A stretch of 64,000 bases of DNA, from the NCBI RefSeq assembly GCF_000718015.1, contig NZ_JODY01000022.1:83828-147827 (forward strand), given 5' to 3'. The first letter of the stretch is position 1. Each line of letters starts with the position of its first letter. The position numbers were made by a program, and so were the translations under genes. Source of the DNA: Streptomyces catenulae. GTDB lineage: Bacteria; Actinomycetota; Actinomycetes; Streptomycetales; Streptomycetaceae. The notes under the pieces are model-generated. The model was not told the DNA's origin. It saw only the letters and a list, made by a program, of their open reading frames with translations, and did no database searches. This document shows, piece by piece, positions 1 to 8,299 of the stretch.

Positions 1-322
1 GCTGGCCGGTGAAGTCGGGCGCGGAGGCGACGAAGCCGACGACCTTGACGACGCGCTGGATCCGGTCCAGGTCGCCGACGACGGACTTCACGGCGGCGAG
101 CGCGTTGAGCGCGCAGGTCGCGGCCAGCTCCTTGGCCGCCTCCGGGGTCACACCGGCGCCGACCTTGCCGGTGGCGGGCAGCGCGCCGTCCACCATGGGC
201 AGCTGGCCGGAGGTGAAGACGTACTTCCCGGAGCGCACCGCGGGCTGGTAGGCCGCCAGCGGCGGCACCACCTCGGGGAGCTTCAGCCCCAGCTCAGCGA
301 TCCTCGTCTCGACGGCGCTCAC
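1..322 (-). CDS. RidA/YjgF-family enamine deaminase-like protein (3' end cut by the window)
   Basis: The visible part begins MSAVETRIAELG and continues through a PAVRSGKYVFTSGQLP stretch and a VVGDLDRI stretch, which is the RidA/YjgF/UK114 layout of a small trimeric protein that hydrolyses reactive enamine or imine intermediates. The C-terminal part lies outside the window, so the conserved C-terminal arginine cannot be checked. The GTG start at 320-322 overlaps the stop of the upstream DUF4177 gene by 4 bp (GTGA), so the two are translationally coupled. The function is inferred from the family; actinobacterial genomes carry several paralogues and the substrate is unknown. Confidence 0.85.
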   Translation of the reverse strand, partial: MSAVETRIAELGLKLPEVVPPLAAYQPAVRSGKYVFTSGQLPMVDGALPATGKVGAGVTPEAAKELAATCALNALAAVKSVVGDLDRIQRVVKVVGFVASAPDFTGQ

Positions 323-477
323 GCCTTGGCCCGCTTCAGGTAGGCCACCAGCTGCTCGGGGTTGTTCGGGCCCGGAACGACCTGGACCAGCTCCCAGCCG
401 TCCTCGCCCCAGGTGTCCAGAATCTGCTTCGTCGCGTGTACGAGAAGCGGCACGGTCGCGTATTCCCACTTGGTCAT
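319..477 (-). CDS. Small DUF4177-type protein, 52 aa
   Basis: This 52-residue protein begins MTKWEYATVP and contains GEDGWELVQVVPGP, the hallmark of the DUF4177 family of small proteins of unknown function. I chose ATG at 475-477 over longer in-frame extensions because a TACGCT -10 element sits 6 nt upstream (484-489), which suggests a leaderless mRNA. The gene ends with a 4-bp overlap into the RidA-like gene, so the two probably form one transcript. It has no signal peptide or membrane segment. No function is proposed. Confidence 0.85.
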   Translation of the reverse strand: MTKWEYATVPLLVHATKQILDTWGEDGWELVQVVPGPNNPEQLVAYLKRAKA

Positions 478-483
478 GGGGCG

Positions 484-489
484 AGCGTA
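484..489 (-). promoter_or_regulatory. -10 element of a probable leaderless promoter (DUF4177 gene)
   Basis: TACGCT on the minus strand, followed by 6 nt and then the ATG. No Shine-Dalgarno sequence lies between them and no clear -35 is seen. Confidence 0.5.
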
Positions 490-664
490 ATACCTGCCGG
501 TGACGGCCCCGGACGCCGCCGCCCCCACCGCTGCGGCCACGGCCGCTCTCCGCCCGGAACGCCCGCCGCGGGCGCCCTTCCCGTATCCGGCGCCCCGTCC
601 CGTAGGGGACCGTCTCCGGGACGGATCCGGGGTCGGCCCGTGCGTAGCCGCGGCGGGGACTGGT

Positions 665-670
665 TAGGCT
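665..670 (+). promoter_or_regulatory. -10 element of a probable leaderless promoter (first ArsA-type gene)
   Basis: TAGGCT, then 7 nt, then the GTG start at 678. This places the transcription start at the start codon. No ribosome-binding site and no convincing -35 are present. Confidence 0.5.
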
Positions 671-677
671 CCTTGAC

Positions 678-1700
678 GTGAGCAGGCTCCATGTCGTCAG
701 CGGCAAGGGCGGCACCGGAAAGACCACGGTCGCCGCTGCCCTCGCCCTTGCCCTGGCCACCGAGGGACGCCGGACCCTCCTGGTCGAGGTCGAGGGCCGC
801 CAGGGCATCGCCCAGGTCTTCGAGACCGAGGCCCTGCCGTACGAGGAACGCAAGATCGCGGTGGCCCCCGGCCCGGACGGCGCCGCGGCGGGTGACGCCG
901 CCCGCGGCGGGCGCCGCCCCGGCGAGGTGCACGCCCTCGCCATCGACGCCGAGCGCGCGCTGCTGGACTACCTCCAGATGTTCTACAAGCTCGGCAGCGC
1001 CGGCCGGGCCCTGAAGAAGCTCGGCGCCATCGACTTCGCCACCACCATCGCCCCCGGTCTGCGGGACGTCCTGCTGACCGGCAAGGCGTGCGAGGCGGTG
1101 CGCCGCAAGGACAAGCAGGGCCGGTACGTCTACGACGCGGTGGTGATGGACGCCCCGCCCACCGGCCGCATCACCCGTTTCCTGAACGTCAACGACGAGG
1201 TGGCGGGCCTGGCCAAGATGGGCCCGATCCACAATCAGGCCCAGGCGGTCATGCGGGTCCTCAAGTCCCCCGAGACCGCGGTGCACATGGTCACGCTCCT
1301 GGAGGAGATGCCGGTCCAGGAGACCGCCGACGGCATCGCGGAGCTGCGCGCCGCCGGGCTCCCGGTCGGCGGCGTCGTCATCAACATGACCCGCCCCGCC
1401 GTGCTCGGCACCGGCGATCTCGACATCGCCGCCCGCGGCGCCCGCGCGGGCGTGGCCAAGGCACTGTCCCAGGCGGGGCTGGGCGGGGCGCGCCGCGGCG
1501 GGCTGGCCGAGCGGCTGATCGACCCGCTGCTGGAGCAGGCCCGCGAGCACGCCGAGCGGGTCGATCTGGAGCGCGCCGAGCACGCCGAGCTGACCGCCCT
1601 CGGCCTGCCCACCTACGAGCTGGAGCTGCTCCCCGAGGGAGTGGACCTCGCCGGTCTCTACCGCCTGGCGAGGGAGCTGCGGAGACAGGGGCCCATATGA
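678..1700 (+). CDS. ArsA/GET3-family ATPase, first of a tandem pair
   Basis: This 340-aa protein begins MSRLHVVSGKGGTGKTT, with a deviant Walker A motif (GKGGTGKTT) near residues 9-17. A switch-type DAPPTGR segment follows near residue 158, as expected for ArsA/GET3/MinD-class NTPases. The first P-loop is intact, but the protein is single-domain and lacks an obvious metalloid-binding cysteine pair, so arsenite transport should not be assumed. It overlaps the next gene by 4 bp (ATGA), and the two very probably act as a heteromeric ATPase. In S. coelicolor a similar pair lies beside wblA. Start: GTG at 678, preceded by a -10 element and no Shine-Dalgarno sequence. The substrate is unknown. Confidence 0.9.
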   Translation: MSRLHVVSGKGGTGKTTVAAALALALATEGRRTLLVEVEGRQGIAQVFETEALPYEERKIAVAPGPDGAAAGDAARGGRRPGEVHALAIDAERALLDYLQMFYKLGSAGRALKKLGAIDFATTIAPGLRDVLLTGKACEAVRRKDKQGRYVYDAVVMDAPPTGRITRFLNVNDEVAGLAKMGPIHNQAQAVMRVLKSPETAVHMVTLLEEMPVQETADGIAELRAAGLPVGGVVINMTRPAVLGTGDLDIAARGARAGVAKALSQAGLGGARRGGLAERLIDPLLEQAREHAERVDLERAEHAELTALGLPTYELELLPEGVDLAGLYRLARELRRQGPI

Positions 1701-3043
1701 CCGCCGACGACCCGACGCTGGACGCCCCGGCCCCGTGGCTGGAGGTCGACGCGCTGCTCGACGACCCCGGCACCCGCATCGTGGTGTGCTGCGGCTCCGG
1801 CGGCGTCGGCAAGACCACCACGGCCGCCGCGCTGGGCGTACGGGCCGCGGAGCGCGGGCGCCGGGCCGTCGTCCTGACCATCGACCCGGCCCGTCGGCTC
1901 GCCCAGTCCATGGGCATCTCCGAGCTGGACAACGTCCCCCGCCAGGTCAAGGGCGTCGACGGCGCGGCCGGTGGCGAGCTGCACGCGATGATGCTGGACA
2001 TGAAGCGCACCTTCGACGAGATCGTCGAGGGGCACGCGGACGCCGCCCGCGCCCGGGCCATCCTGGACAACCCCTTCTACCAGTCCCTGTCGGCCGGTTT
2101 CGCGGGCACGCAGGAGTACATGGCCATGGAGAAGCTCGGCCAGCTCCGCGCCCGCGACGAATGGGATCTGATCATCGTCGACACCCCGCCCAGCCGCTCC
2201 GCGCTGGACTTCCTGGACGCGCCCAAGCGCCTCGGGTCGTTCCTGGACGGCAAGTTCATCCGGGTGCTGATGGCCCCGGCGAAGGTCGGCGGGCGGGCCG
2301 GGATGAAGTTCCTCAACGTCGGCATGTCGATGATGACGGGCACCCTCAGCAAGCTGATGGGCGGCCAACTGCTGCGCGACGTCCAGACGTTCGTCGCCGC
2401 GATGGACACGATGTTCGGCGGCTTCCGCACCCGCGCGGACGCCACGTACCGGCTGCTCCAGGCGCCCGGCACGGCGTTCCTGGTGGTGGCGGCGCCGGAG
2501 CGGGACGCGCTGCGGGAGGCGGCGTACTTCGTCGAGCGGCTGGCGGCCGAGCGGATGCCGCTGGCCGGTCTGGTGCTGAACCGCGTGCACGGCAGCGGGG
2601 CGGCGAAGCTGAGCGCGGAGCGGGCGCTGGCCGCCGCCGAGACGCTGACCGACCGCGCCGCGGAGGAGGACGGGCCCGACGCCTGCGCCGGGAGCGCCCC
2701 GGGCGAGGCGGAAAATCTTGCACCGGACGGCATTGTGGATCACGGCGACGGGAAGGCTGCTTCCGGTACCGCCGACGGCCCCTCTCCCGCCCCGGCGGCG
2801 CCTGCCGGACACCCCCCGGTCTCCGCCGAGCAACTCGCCGCCGGTCTTCTGCGTCTGCACGCCGAGCGTATGCAGGTGCTCGCCCGTGAACGCCGTACGC
2901 GGGATCGTTTCACCGCTCTGCATCCGGAGGTCCCGGTCGCCGAGATCGCCGCGCTCCCCGGTGATGTCCACGACCTCGACGGTCTGCGGCTGATCGGCGC
3001 CCGCCTCGCCCTCGACCCCACCCACACCGACACATCCGACTGA
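1697..3043 (+). CDS. ArsA/GET3-family ATPase, second of a tandem pair
   Basis: This 448-aa protein has GSGGVGKTTTAAALG (Walker A, residues about 33-47), a LTIDPARRLA segment (switch region) and IIVDTPPSRSALDF, all typical of the ArsA/GET3 group. After the ATPase core, at roughly residues 310-390, there is a low-complexity, acidic and Ala/Pro-rich insertion not needed for the fold. It is followed by a helical C-terminus (EQLAAGLLRLHAERMQVL). The start ATG overlaps the upstream stop, so the pair is co-translated. I infer that the two subunits work together. The partner membrane or client protein is not in the window. Confidence 0.9.
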   Translation: MTADDPTLDAPAPWLEVDALLDDPGTRIVVCCGSGGVGKTTTAAALGVRAAERGRRAVVLTIDPARRLAQSMGISELDNVPRQVKGVDGAAGGELHAMMLDMKRTFDEIVEGHADAARARAILDNPFYQSLSAGFAGTQEYMAMEKLGQLRARDEWDLIIVDTPPSRSALDFLDAPKRLGSFLDGKFIRVLMAPAKVGGRAGMKFLNVGMSMMTGTLSKLMGGQLLRDVQTFVAAMDTMFGGFRTRADATYRLLQAPGTAFLVVAAPERDALREAAYFVERLAAERMPLAGLVLNRVHGSGAAKLSAERALAAAETLTDRAAEEDGPDACAGSAPGEAENLAPDGIVDHGDGKAASGTADGPSPAPAAPAGHPPVSAEQLAAGLLRLHAERMQVLARERRTRDRFTALHPEVPVAEIAALPGDVHDLDGLRLIGARLALDPTHTDTSD

Positions 3044-3269
3044 CACCGCCGCCCCGACCGCCCCGCAGACACGCCCGGCTCGCCCCACTCACCTTCCAGG
3101 CGCGCGACGTTGCCGCCGTACGGGCCCGGCGGACTCACGGACACGGCAGATCCACCACCGCCCCGACAGACCCACTACCGTCCCGACAGAACCACCACCG
3201 CCACGGCGAACTCACGGCCCGGCTCGCGTCCTGACGCGTCGCCGGTCCGGTGGCCGTGGAGTCTTCGGG

Positions 3270-3611
3270 TCAGCTGACCGCCGCGTAGGTGTCGTACGTC
3301 TCGTCCTCGCACTCCACGGGCAGCATGCCGGTGGAGCGCTCGTACTCGGTGCGCGCCGTCTCCAGCAGGCGCCGCCATGACGTCACGGTCGGACGGCGGC
3401 GGAGCAGCGCGCGGCGTTCGCGCTCGGTCATGCCGCCCCAGACGCCGAACTCCACCCGGTTGTCCAGCGCATCGGCAAGGCATTCGGTGCGTACCGGACA
3501 TCCGGTGCACACGGCCTTGGCGCGGTTCTGGGCCGCCCCCTGGACGAAGAGTTCGTCCGGATCGGTGGTGCGGCAGGCTGCTTGTGCGTTCCAGTCGGTT
3601 ACCCAGCTCAT
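3270..3611 (-). CDS. wblA: WhiB-family iron-sulfur regulator WblA
   Basis: This 113-aa protein begins MSWVTDWNAQAACRTTDPDE. Four cysteines (C13, C35, C38, C44) match the [4Fe-4S] ligands of WhiB proteins, followed by the GVWGG turn (residues 56-60) and a basic RERRALLRRRP helix for DNA contact. The sequence matches the WblA subfamily by the conserved FVQGAAQNRAKAVC stretch and by its place between ArsA-type ATPases and a class A PBP. In Streptomyces WblA is a global regulator that affects sporulation and represses many antibiotic pathways. GAGAGGAC about 11 nt upstream is the likely ribosome-binding site. It is transcribed divergently from the PBP gene. Confidence 0.93.
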   Translation of the reverse strand: MSWVTDWNAQAACRTTDPDELFVQGAAQNRAKAVCTGCPVRTECLADALDNRVEFGVWGGMTERERRALLRRRPTVTSWRRLLETARTEYERSTGMLPVECEDETYDTYAAVS

Positions 3612-4007
3612 GCTGGCGCCGTCCTCTCCCGAATTCGAGGCTCCCCCACGGCGGCAAGCGGCATATTCACCGTTGCCAGTTGAGGACGTTACGGAAGGCA
3701 GGCAGGGCGCAACACCCCCTTCGGGCCCAATCTTGAATGGTCCTAACGGACTATGCGTACGCGGCAGATCACCCAACGGAGTGAGCGAGCGGCATACGTC
3801 GCTTTTCTCGCATCGCAGGGCAGGTCGCCGGGGGCATACCGGAAATCCGGCGACACGAGCGGATGTTCGGGACGCGACCCCACGCGCGGTGGACCGGAAG
3901 GGGGAGGACGGGCGCGCTGGGGCGGAAAGCTCCGCTGTGACAGATGTGAAACAGCGTAGGCGAACAGTTGCGCCCCTGTCCGGCGATTGAGAACGTAGGG
4001 TGCCCTC
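3612..4007. other. Divergent intergenic region between wblA and the PBP gene (396 bp)
   Basis: This stretch has no credible gene. It is less GC-rich than the flanks near 3660-3790 and should hold the wblA promoter on the minus strand and the PBP promoter on the plus strand. Only the PBP -10 element (3996-4001) is clear. No strong hairpin was seen. Confidence 0.5.
3996..4001 (+). promoter_or_regulatory. -10 element of a probable leaderless promoter (PBP gene)
   Basis: TAGGGT, then 6 nt, then ATG at 4008. No Shine-Dalgarno sequence precedes the ATG. Confidence 0.5.
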
Positions 4008-6203
4008 ATGGGTAAGAAGCGCGACGGCAGGGGTCTGAGCAAGACCCAGCAGGCCGCGAAATTCCTGGGTGTCAGCGTGCTGGCCGGAGCCGTTCTCGCG
4101 GGTCTCGCCCTTCCCGCCGCCGGAGCACTGGGCCTCACGGCCAAGGGCACCGTCGAAGGGTTCGACGAGATCCCCTCGGACCTCAAGGCACCACCGCTGA
4201 GCGAGCGGACCATCGTCCAGGACGCCAACGGCACCGAGATCGCCAAGATCTACTCCCGTGACCGCACGGTCGTGGATCTCAAGGACATGTCGCCGTACGT
4301 CCAGAAGGCGATCGTCGCGATCGAGGACGCGCGCTTCTACGAGCACGGCGCGGTCGACATGAAGGGCATCCTGCGCGCGGTCAACAAGAACGCGCAGTCC
4401 GGCGGTGTCTCCCAGGGCGCCTCGACGCTCACGCAGCAGTACGTGAAGAACGTCTTCATCGAGGAAGCCGGGAACGACCCCGACAAGGTCGCGCAGGCCA
4501 CGCAGCAGACCATCGGCCGCAAGATCAAGGAACTGAAGTACGCGATCCAGGTGGAGAAGGAGCTGGGCAAGCGCAAGATCCTCCAGAACTACCTGAACAT
4601 CACCTTCTTCGGACAGCAGGCGTACGGCGTCGAGGCCGCCGCGCAGCGGTACTTCAGCAAGTCCGCCAAGGACCTCAGCCTCGGCGAATCGGCGGTGCTC
4701 GCCGGTCTCGTGCAGTCCCCGACGCGCTACGACCCGCTCAACAACCGCGACGAGGCCACCCGCCGCCGTAACACCGTGCTCCAGCGGATGGCCGACCTGA
4801 AGGACATCACGCAGGCCGAGGCCGACGCGGCGGCGAAGCAGCCGATCAAGCTGGCCGTCAGCCGCCCCAAGAGCGGCTGCATCACCGCGACCGACGGCGC
4901 CGGTTTCTTCTGTGACTACGTCCGCAACGTCTTCCTCAACGACAAGACGTTCGGCAAGACCGCCAAGGCGCGCGCGAAGCGGTGGAACCAGGGCGGTCTG
5001 ACCATCCGCACCACCCTGGACCCGCAGACCCAGAAGTCCGTCCAGGCGTCGATAGGCGGTCATGTCCACAGCGACGACCAGGTCGCCAGCGCCGCGACGA
5101 TCGTGGAGCCCGGCACCGGCAAGATCCTCGGCATGGGCCAGTCCCGCCCCTACGGGTTCGGCAAGAACGAGACGGTGCTGAACCTCTCCGTCAACCACGA
5201 CATGGGCGGCGGCGCCGGTTACCAGCCCGGTTCGACGTTCAAGCCGCTGGTCGCCGCCGCCGCGCTGGACCAGGGCATGAGCCCGTACCAGGAGTACTCC
5301 TCGCCGTACCGGATGCAGTACCCGAGCCCGGTGCAGACCTGCAACGGCGAGTGGCAGGGCCACGAAGGGACGCAGAACGAGAACAAGTCGGAGGTCGGCC
5401 CGTACGCGATGAAGGAGGCGACCGCGAAGTCGGTCAACACCTACTTCGTGCAGCTGATCAGTGACATGGGCATCTGCCCGGCGGTCAAGATGATCGACAA
5501 GCTCGGCATCGAGCGCGCCGACGGCAAGCCGATCCAGGAAGTGCCGTCGATGACCCTCGGCGTGCAGGAGATGTCGCCGCTGACCATGTCCGCCGCGTAC
5601 GCCGCCTTCGCCAACAACGGCACCTACTGCACCCCCATCGCCATCGCCTCGATCACCGACGCGGCCGGCAAGCCGATGAACGTCCCGCGGAGCGACTGCA
5701 AGCAGGCGATGTCCGAGAACACCGCCAAGACGATAAACGCCCTGCTCAAGGGCGTGGTCGAGGACGGTACGGGTAAGGAGGCCGGGCTCAGCGGCCGGGA
5801 CAGCGCGGGTAAGACCGGCACCAGCGACAGCCGCTACGCCGCCTGGTTCGTCGGCTACACCCCGAACATGGCCGGTGCCGTCTGGGTCGGCGACCCGATG
5901 CACAAGCGGAAGATGTTCAACATCACCATCGGCGGCACCTTCCACGAGAAGGTCTACGGCGCCGACACCCCCGGCCCCATCTGGCGGGACGCGATGAACG
6001 GCGCCCTCGCCGGACGTCCGGCACCGGGTCTGCCGACCGTCCAGATCGACGACCCCGGCGACGACAAGTCGGCGGACGACGGCAAGGGCAAGCCCGGAAA
6101 GGGCAAGGGCAAGCCGGGGAAGCCCGGCAACCACGGCAACAAGCCGGGCGGCGGCTGGCACCTCCCCGGCGACATACTGGACCGCCTCAAGCAGCACCAC
6201 TGA
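4008..6203 (+). CDS. Bifunctional class A penicillin-binding protein (transglycosylase/transpeptidase)
   Basis: This 731-aa membrane-anchored enzyme polymerises and cross-links peptidoglycan outside the cytoplasmic membrane. A single N-terminal membrane segment lies at about residues 18-42. The GT51 domain carries EDARFYEHG with catalytic Glu106 and the GASTLTQQYVKN motif. The transpeptidase domain carries S409-T-F-K412 (active-site serine), S475-V-N477 and K602-T-G604. The C-terminus is a flexible Gly/Lys/Pro-rich tail (about 690-720) encoded by imperfect repeats. The length is usual for the family. It is divergent from wblA and ends at a strong bidirectional hairpin. All catalytic residues are present, so it should be active. 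Confidence 0.95.
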   Translation: MGKKRDGRGLSKTQQAAKFLGVSVLAGAVLAGLALPAAGALGLTAKGTVEGFDEIPSDLKAPPLSERTIVQDANGTEIAKIYSRDRTVVDLKDMSPYVQKAIVAIEDARFYEHGAVDMKGILRAVNKNAQSGGVSQGASTLTQQYVKNVFIEEAGNDPDKVAQATQQTIGRKIKELKYAIQVEKELGKRKILQNYLNITFFGQQAYGVEAAAQRYFSKSAKDLSLGESAVLAGLVQSPTRYDPLNNRDEATRRRNTVLQRMADLKDITQAEADAAAKQPIKLAVSRPKSGCITATDGAGFFCDYVRNVFLNDKTFGKTAKARAKRWNQGGLTIRTTLDPQTQKSVQASIGGHVHSDDQVASAATIVEPGTGKILGMGQSRPYGFGKNETVLNLSVNHDMGGGAGYQPGSTFKPLVAAAALDQGMSPYQEYSSPYRMQYPSPVQTCNGEWQGHEGTQNENKSEVGPYAMKEATAKSVNTYFVQLISDMGICPAVKMIDKLGIERADGKPIQEVPSMTLGVQEMSPLTMSAAYAAFANNGTYCTPIAIASITDAAGKPMNVPRSDCKQAMSENTAKTINALLKGVVEDGTGKEAGLSGRDSAGKTGTSDSRYAAWFVGYTPNMAGAVWVGDPMHKRKMFNITIGGTFHEKVYGADTPGPIWRDAMNGALAGRPAPGLPTVQIDDPGDDKSADDGKGKPGKGKGKPGKPGNHGNKPGGGWHLPGDILDRLKQHH

Positions 6204-6218
6204 GGCCACCGGCCGAGC

Positions 6219-6264
6219 ACGCCGAAGGGGCGCCTTCCCAGCGGGGAGGGCGCCCCTTCGGCGT
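6219..6264. terminator. Bidirectional terminator hairpin
   Basis: A perfect 16-bp inverted repeat (6219-6234 with 6249-6264, 14-nt loop) sits between the convergent PBP and YqeY-like genes. It lacks a long U-tract, as is usual in Streptomyces. Confidence 0.85.
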
Positions 6265-6278
6265 AGGCGGTCGGCGTC

Positions 6279-6743
6279 TCAGCCGGCCAGCAGCTTCTTG
6301 ACCATCGCGGCGACCCGGCCGCCGTCGGCCCGGCCCGCGACCTTCGGATTGACGATCTTCATGACGGCGCCCATGGCCTTCGGGCCCTCGGCACCGGCGC
6401 CGGTGGCCTCGGCGACCGCCGCGGCGACCAGCTCCTCCAGCTCGTCATCGGTCAGCGGCTTGGGCAGGTAGTCGGCGAGGATCTCGCCCTCGGCCCGCTC
6501 CCGCTCGGCCGACTCGCCGCGCCCGCCCTTGTCGAACGCCTCGGCGGCCTCGCGGCGCTTCTTCGCCTCCCGGCCGATGATCTTCTCGACCTCGGCGTCG
6601 GACAGCTCGCGCGCCTCGGTGCCCGCGACCTCCTCCTTGTGGATGGCGGTCAGCGTGAGACGGAGGGTGGCGGAGCGCAGCTCGTCGCGCGCCTTGATCG
6701 CGACGGTGAGGTCGTCCTGCAGTCTGGACTTGAGCGTGGTCAT
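6279..6743 (-). CDS. GatB/YqeY-domain protein
   Basis: This 154-aa protein is mostly helical: MTTLKSRLQDDLTVAIKARDE at the N-terminus, then IGREAKKRREAAEAF, and a C-terminal KAMGAVMKIVNPK segment. This is the standard YqeY layout, which resembles the tail domain of GatB in amidotransferases and is thought to bind tRNA, though its cellular role is unsettled. The length matches the family. ATG at 6741-6743 is chosen because it precedes the conserved N-terminus; no strong ribosome-binding site is seen. It converges on the PBP gene and shares its terminator. Confidence 0.9.
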   Translation of the reverse strand: MTTLKSRLQDDLTVAIKARDELRSATLRLTLTAIHKEEVAGTEARELSDAEVEKIIGREAKKRREAAEAFDKGGRGESAERERAEGEILADYLPKPLTDDELEELVAAAVAEATGAGAEGPKAMGAVMKIVNPKVAGRADGGRVAAMVKKLLAG

Positions 6744-6883
6744 GCCGTCGAGTATGCCCGCCCCCACCGGCAACCGTCGCGCCTTTTCCCCGCCCGACAA
6801 CCCGCCGTCACCCGCGTGAACAGCCGGAACGCCCGGACTCCGCCCCTGCCGCCACGGCCCCGGCACTCTGCGACGATGGAACC

Positions 6884-7810
6884 ATGCGCGCGCGATACGG
6901 AGTTCCCCTGTCCCTGACCGCAGTCGGCGCGGCCGGCCTGGCCTACGCCGCCGGCTTCGAGGTCCGCTCGTTCCGCCTGCGGCGCGTCACCGTACCCGTA
7001 CTGCCCCGGGGCATGCGGCCGTTGCGCGTCCTGCAGGTCTCCGACATCCACATGGTCGGCGGCCAGCGCAAGAAGCAGCGCTGGCTGCAGTCGCTCGCCG
7101 GGCTCCGCCCCGACTTCGTGATCAACACCGGGGACAACCTCTCCGACCCCGAGGGCGTCCCCGAGACCCTCGACGCCCTCGGCCCCCTGATGGAGTTCCC
7201 CGGCGCCTACGTCTTCGGCTCCAACGACTACTACGGCCCCAAGCTGCGCAACCCGGCCCGCTACCTGATCGAGAAGGTCCAGGGTCGCCACGGTCTCAAC
7301 GGCAACGCCCCCGCCGTCGGCGTCGTCCACAACCCGTGGGAGGAGCTGCGCGACGCGTTCGACGCGGCCGGTTGGGTCGGCCTGTCCAACACCCGCGGCC
7401 ACCTCAAGCTGGAGGGCGTCGAGATCGCCCTGACCGGTCTGGACGATCCGCACATCAAGCGCGACCGCTACGCCGAGGTGGCCGGTGGCCCGGAGACCGG
7501 CGCCGACTTCTCCCTGGCCGTCGTCCACGCGCCGTACCTGCGCTCCCTGGACGCCTTCGCCGCCGACGGCTACCCGCTGATCCTCGCCGGGCACACCCAC
7601 GGCGGTCAGCTCTGCATCCCCTTCTACGGGGCGCTGGTCACCAACTGCGATCTCGACACCAACCGCGTGAAGGGCCTGTCCACCCACACCGCCGAGGGCC
7701 GGACCTCCTTCCTCCACGTCTCCGCCGGTTGCGGCACCAACCGCTACACCCCGGTCCGCTTCGCCTGCCCGCCCGAGGCCACCCTCCTCACCCTCACCGC
7801 CAAGGAGTGA
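6884..7810 (+). CDS. Calcineurin-like metallophosphoesterase
   Basis: This 308-aa protein has an N-terminal hydrophobic segment (residues about 4-22), so it is probably membrane-anchored. The metallophosphoesterase motifs follow in order: [11 protein letters not shown] (D-x-H), NTGDNLSD (GD), FGSNDYY (GN[HD]-type), VVHAP, and [10 protein letters not shown] (GHTH). These residues bind the two metal ions. The layout resembles the YkuE/YaeI type of phosphodiesterases; the substrate is unknown. It ends 107 bp before tRNA-Pro. Start: ATG at 6884 after a purine-poor leader with no clear Shine-Dalgarno sequence. Confidence 0.92.
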   Translation: MRARYGVPLSLTAVGAAGLAYAAGFEVRSFRLRRVTVPVLPRGMRPLRVLQVSDIHMVGGQRKKQRWLQSLAGLRPDFVINTGDNLSDPEGVPETLDALGPLMEFPGAYVFGSNDYYGPKLRNPARYLIEKVQGRHGLNGNAPAVGVVHNPWEELRDAFDAAGWVGLSNTRGHLKLEGVEIALTGLDDPHIKRDRYAEVAGGPETGADFSLAVVHAPYLRSLDAFAADGYPLILAGHTHGGQLCIPFYGALVTNCDLDTNRVKGLSTHTAEGRTSFLHVSAGCGTNRYTPVRFACPPEATLLTLTAKE

Positions 7811-7874
7811 CCCTCCGCGGGGCGCCCGACGAACCCCAGGTGGGGCGCCCCGCACCGGTCCCCCGGAACCGGAT

Positions 7875-7903
7875 TTCACCTCTGGGGATCAGTCCGCTAA
7901 AGT
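7875..7903 (+). promoter_or_regulatory. Promoter of tRNA-Pro
   Basis: TTCACC (7875-7880), a 17-bp spacer and TAAAGT (7898-7903), a good match to the vegetative promoter. The mature tRNA begins 15 nt downstream of the -10. Confidence 0.6.
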
Positions 7904-7917
7904 AGAGCTCGTTGCTT

Positions 7918-7991
7918 CGGGGTGTAGCGCAGCTTGGCAGCGCGCTTCGTTCGGGACGAAGAGGTCGTGGGTTCAAATCCCGCCACCCCGA
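7918..7991 (+). tRNA. tRNA-Pro (anticodon CGG)
   Basis: A 74-nt cloverleaf. The acceptor arm CGGGGTG pairs with CACCCCG, with discriminator A. The anticodon stem CTTCG/CGAAG encloses loop TTCGGGA, giving anticodon CGG, which reads the proline codon CCG. The T-arm contains GGTTCAAATCC. The 3' CCA is not encoded. Confidence 0.95.
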
Positions 7992-8004
7992 CTGAAGGAA
8001 CAGA

Positions 8005-8045
8005 GATCAGGGGCCTGATCCGCGAAAGCGGTCAGGCCCCTGATC
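8005..8045 (+). terminator. Terminator of tRNA-Pro
   Basis: A 14-bp perfect stem (8005-8018 with 8032-8045) is extended by an inner CCGC-GAAA-GCGG hairpin and followed by a T-rich run. It lies 14 nt after the tRNA. Confidence 0.85.
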
Positions 8046-8299
8046 CGTTTCTCTATTTCCGGAGACAACTTCGGGCACCGATTCCTGAGCGATGGTGAGG
8101 TACGCCACAGCGTGGCGTGATGGCTGGCCGCCCGCGTCCCTCGGAGCGCCATCCGGCAACGTCCGGTGTCAGTGCCGTCCGGCAGCATGTGGAAAGCGCC
8201 CCCGGTCCAGGAGCGACGTGCCGTTGGCTTCGGCGCCGAGAAGACAGGTGGCCGCTCGGACGCGCACTCAGCGAGTCCTTGGACCAGGATCGGAACCAT

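Noticed and set aside
678..3043. Arsenite pump function for the two ArsA-type ATPases
   Set aside because: No ArsB-like membrane protein, no metalloid-binding cysteine cluster and no ars genes are nearby; a similar pair beside wblA is a standing feature of Streptomyces.
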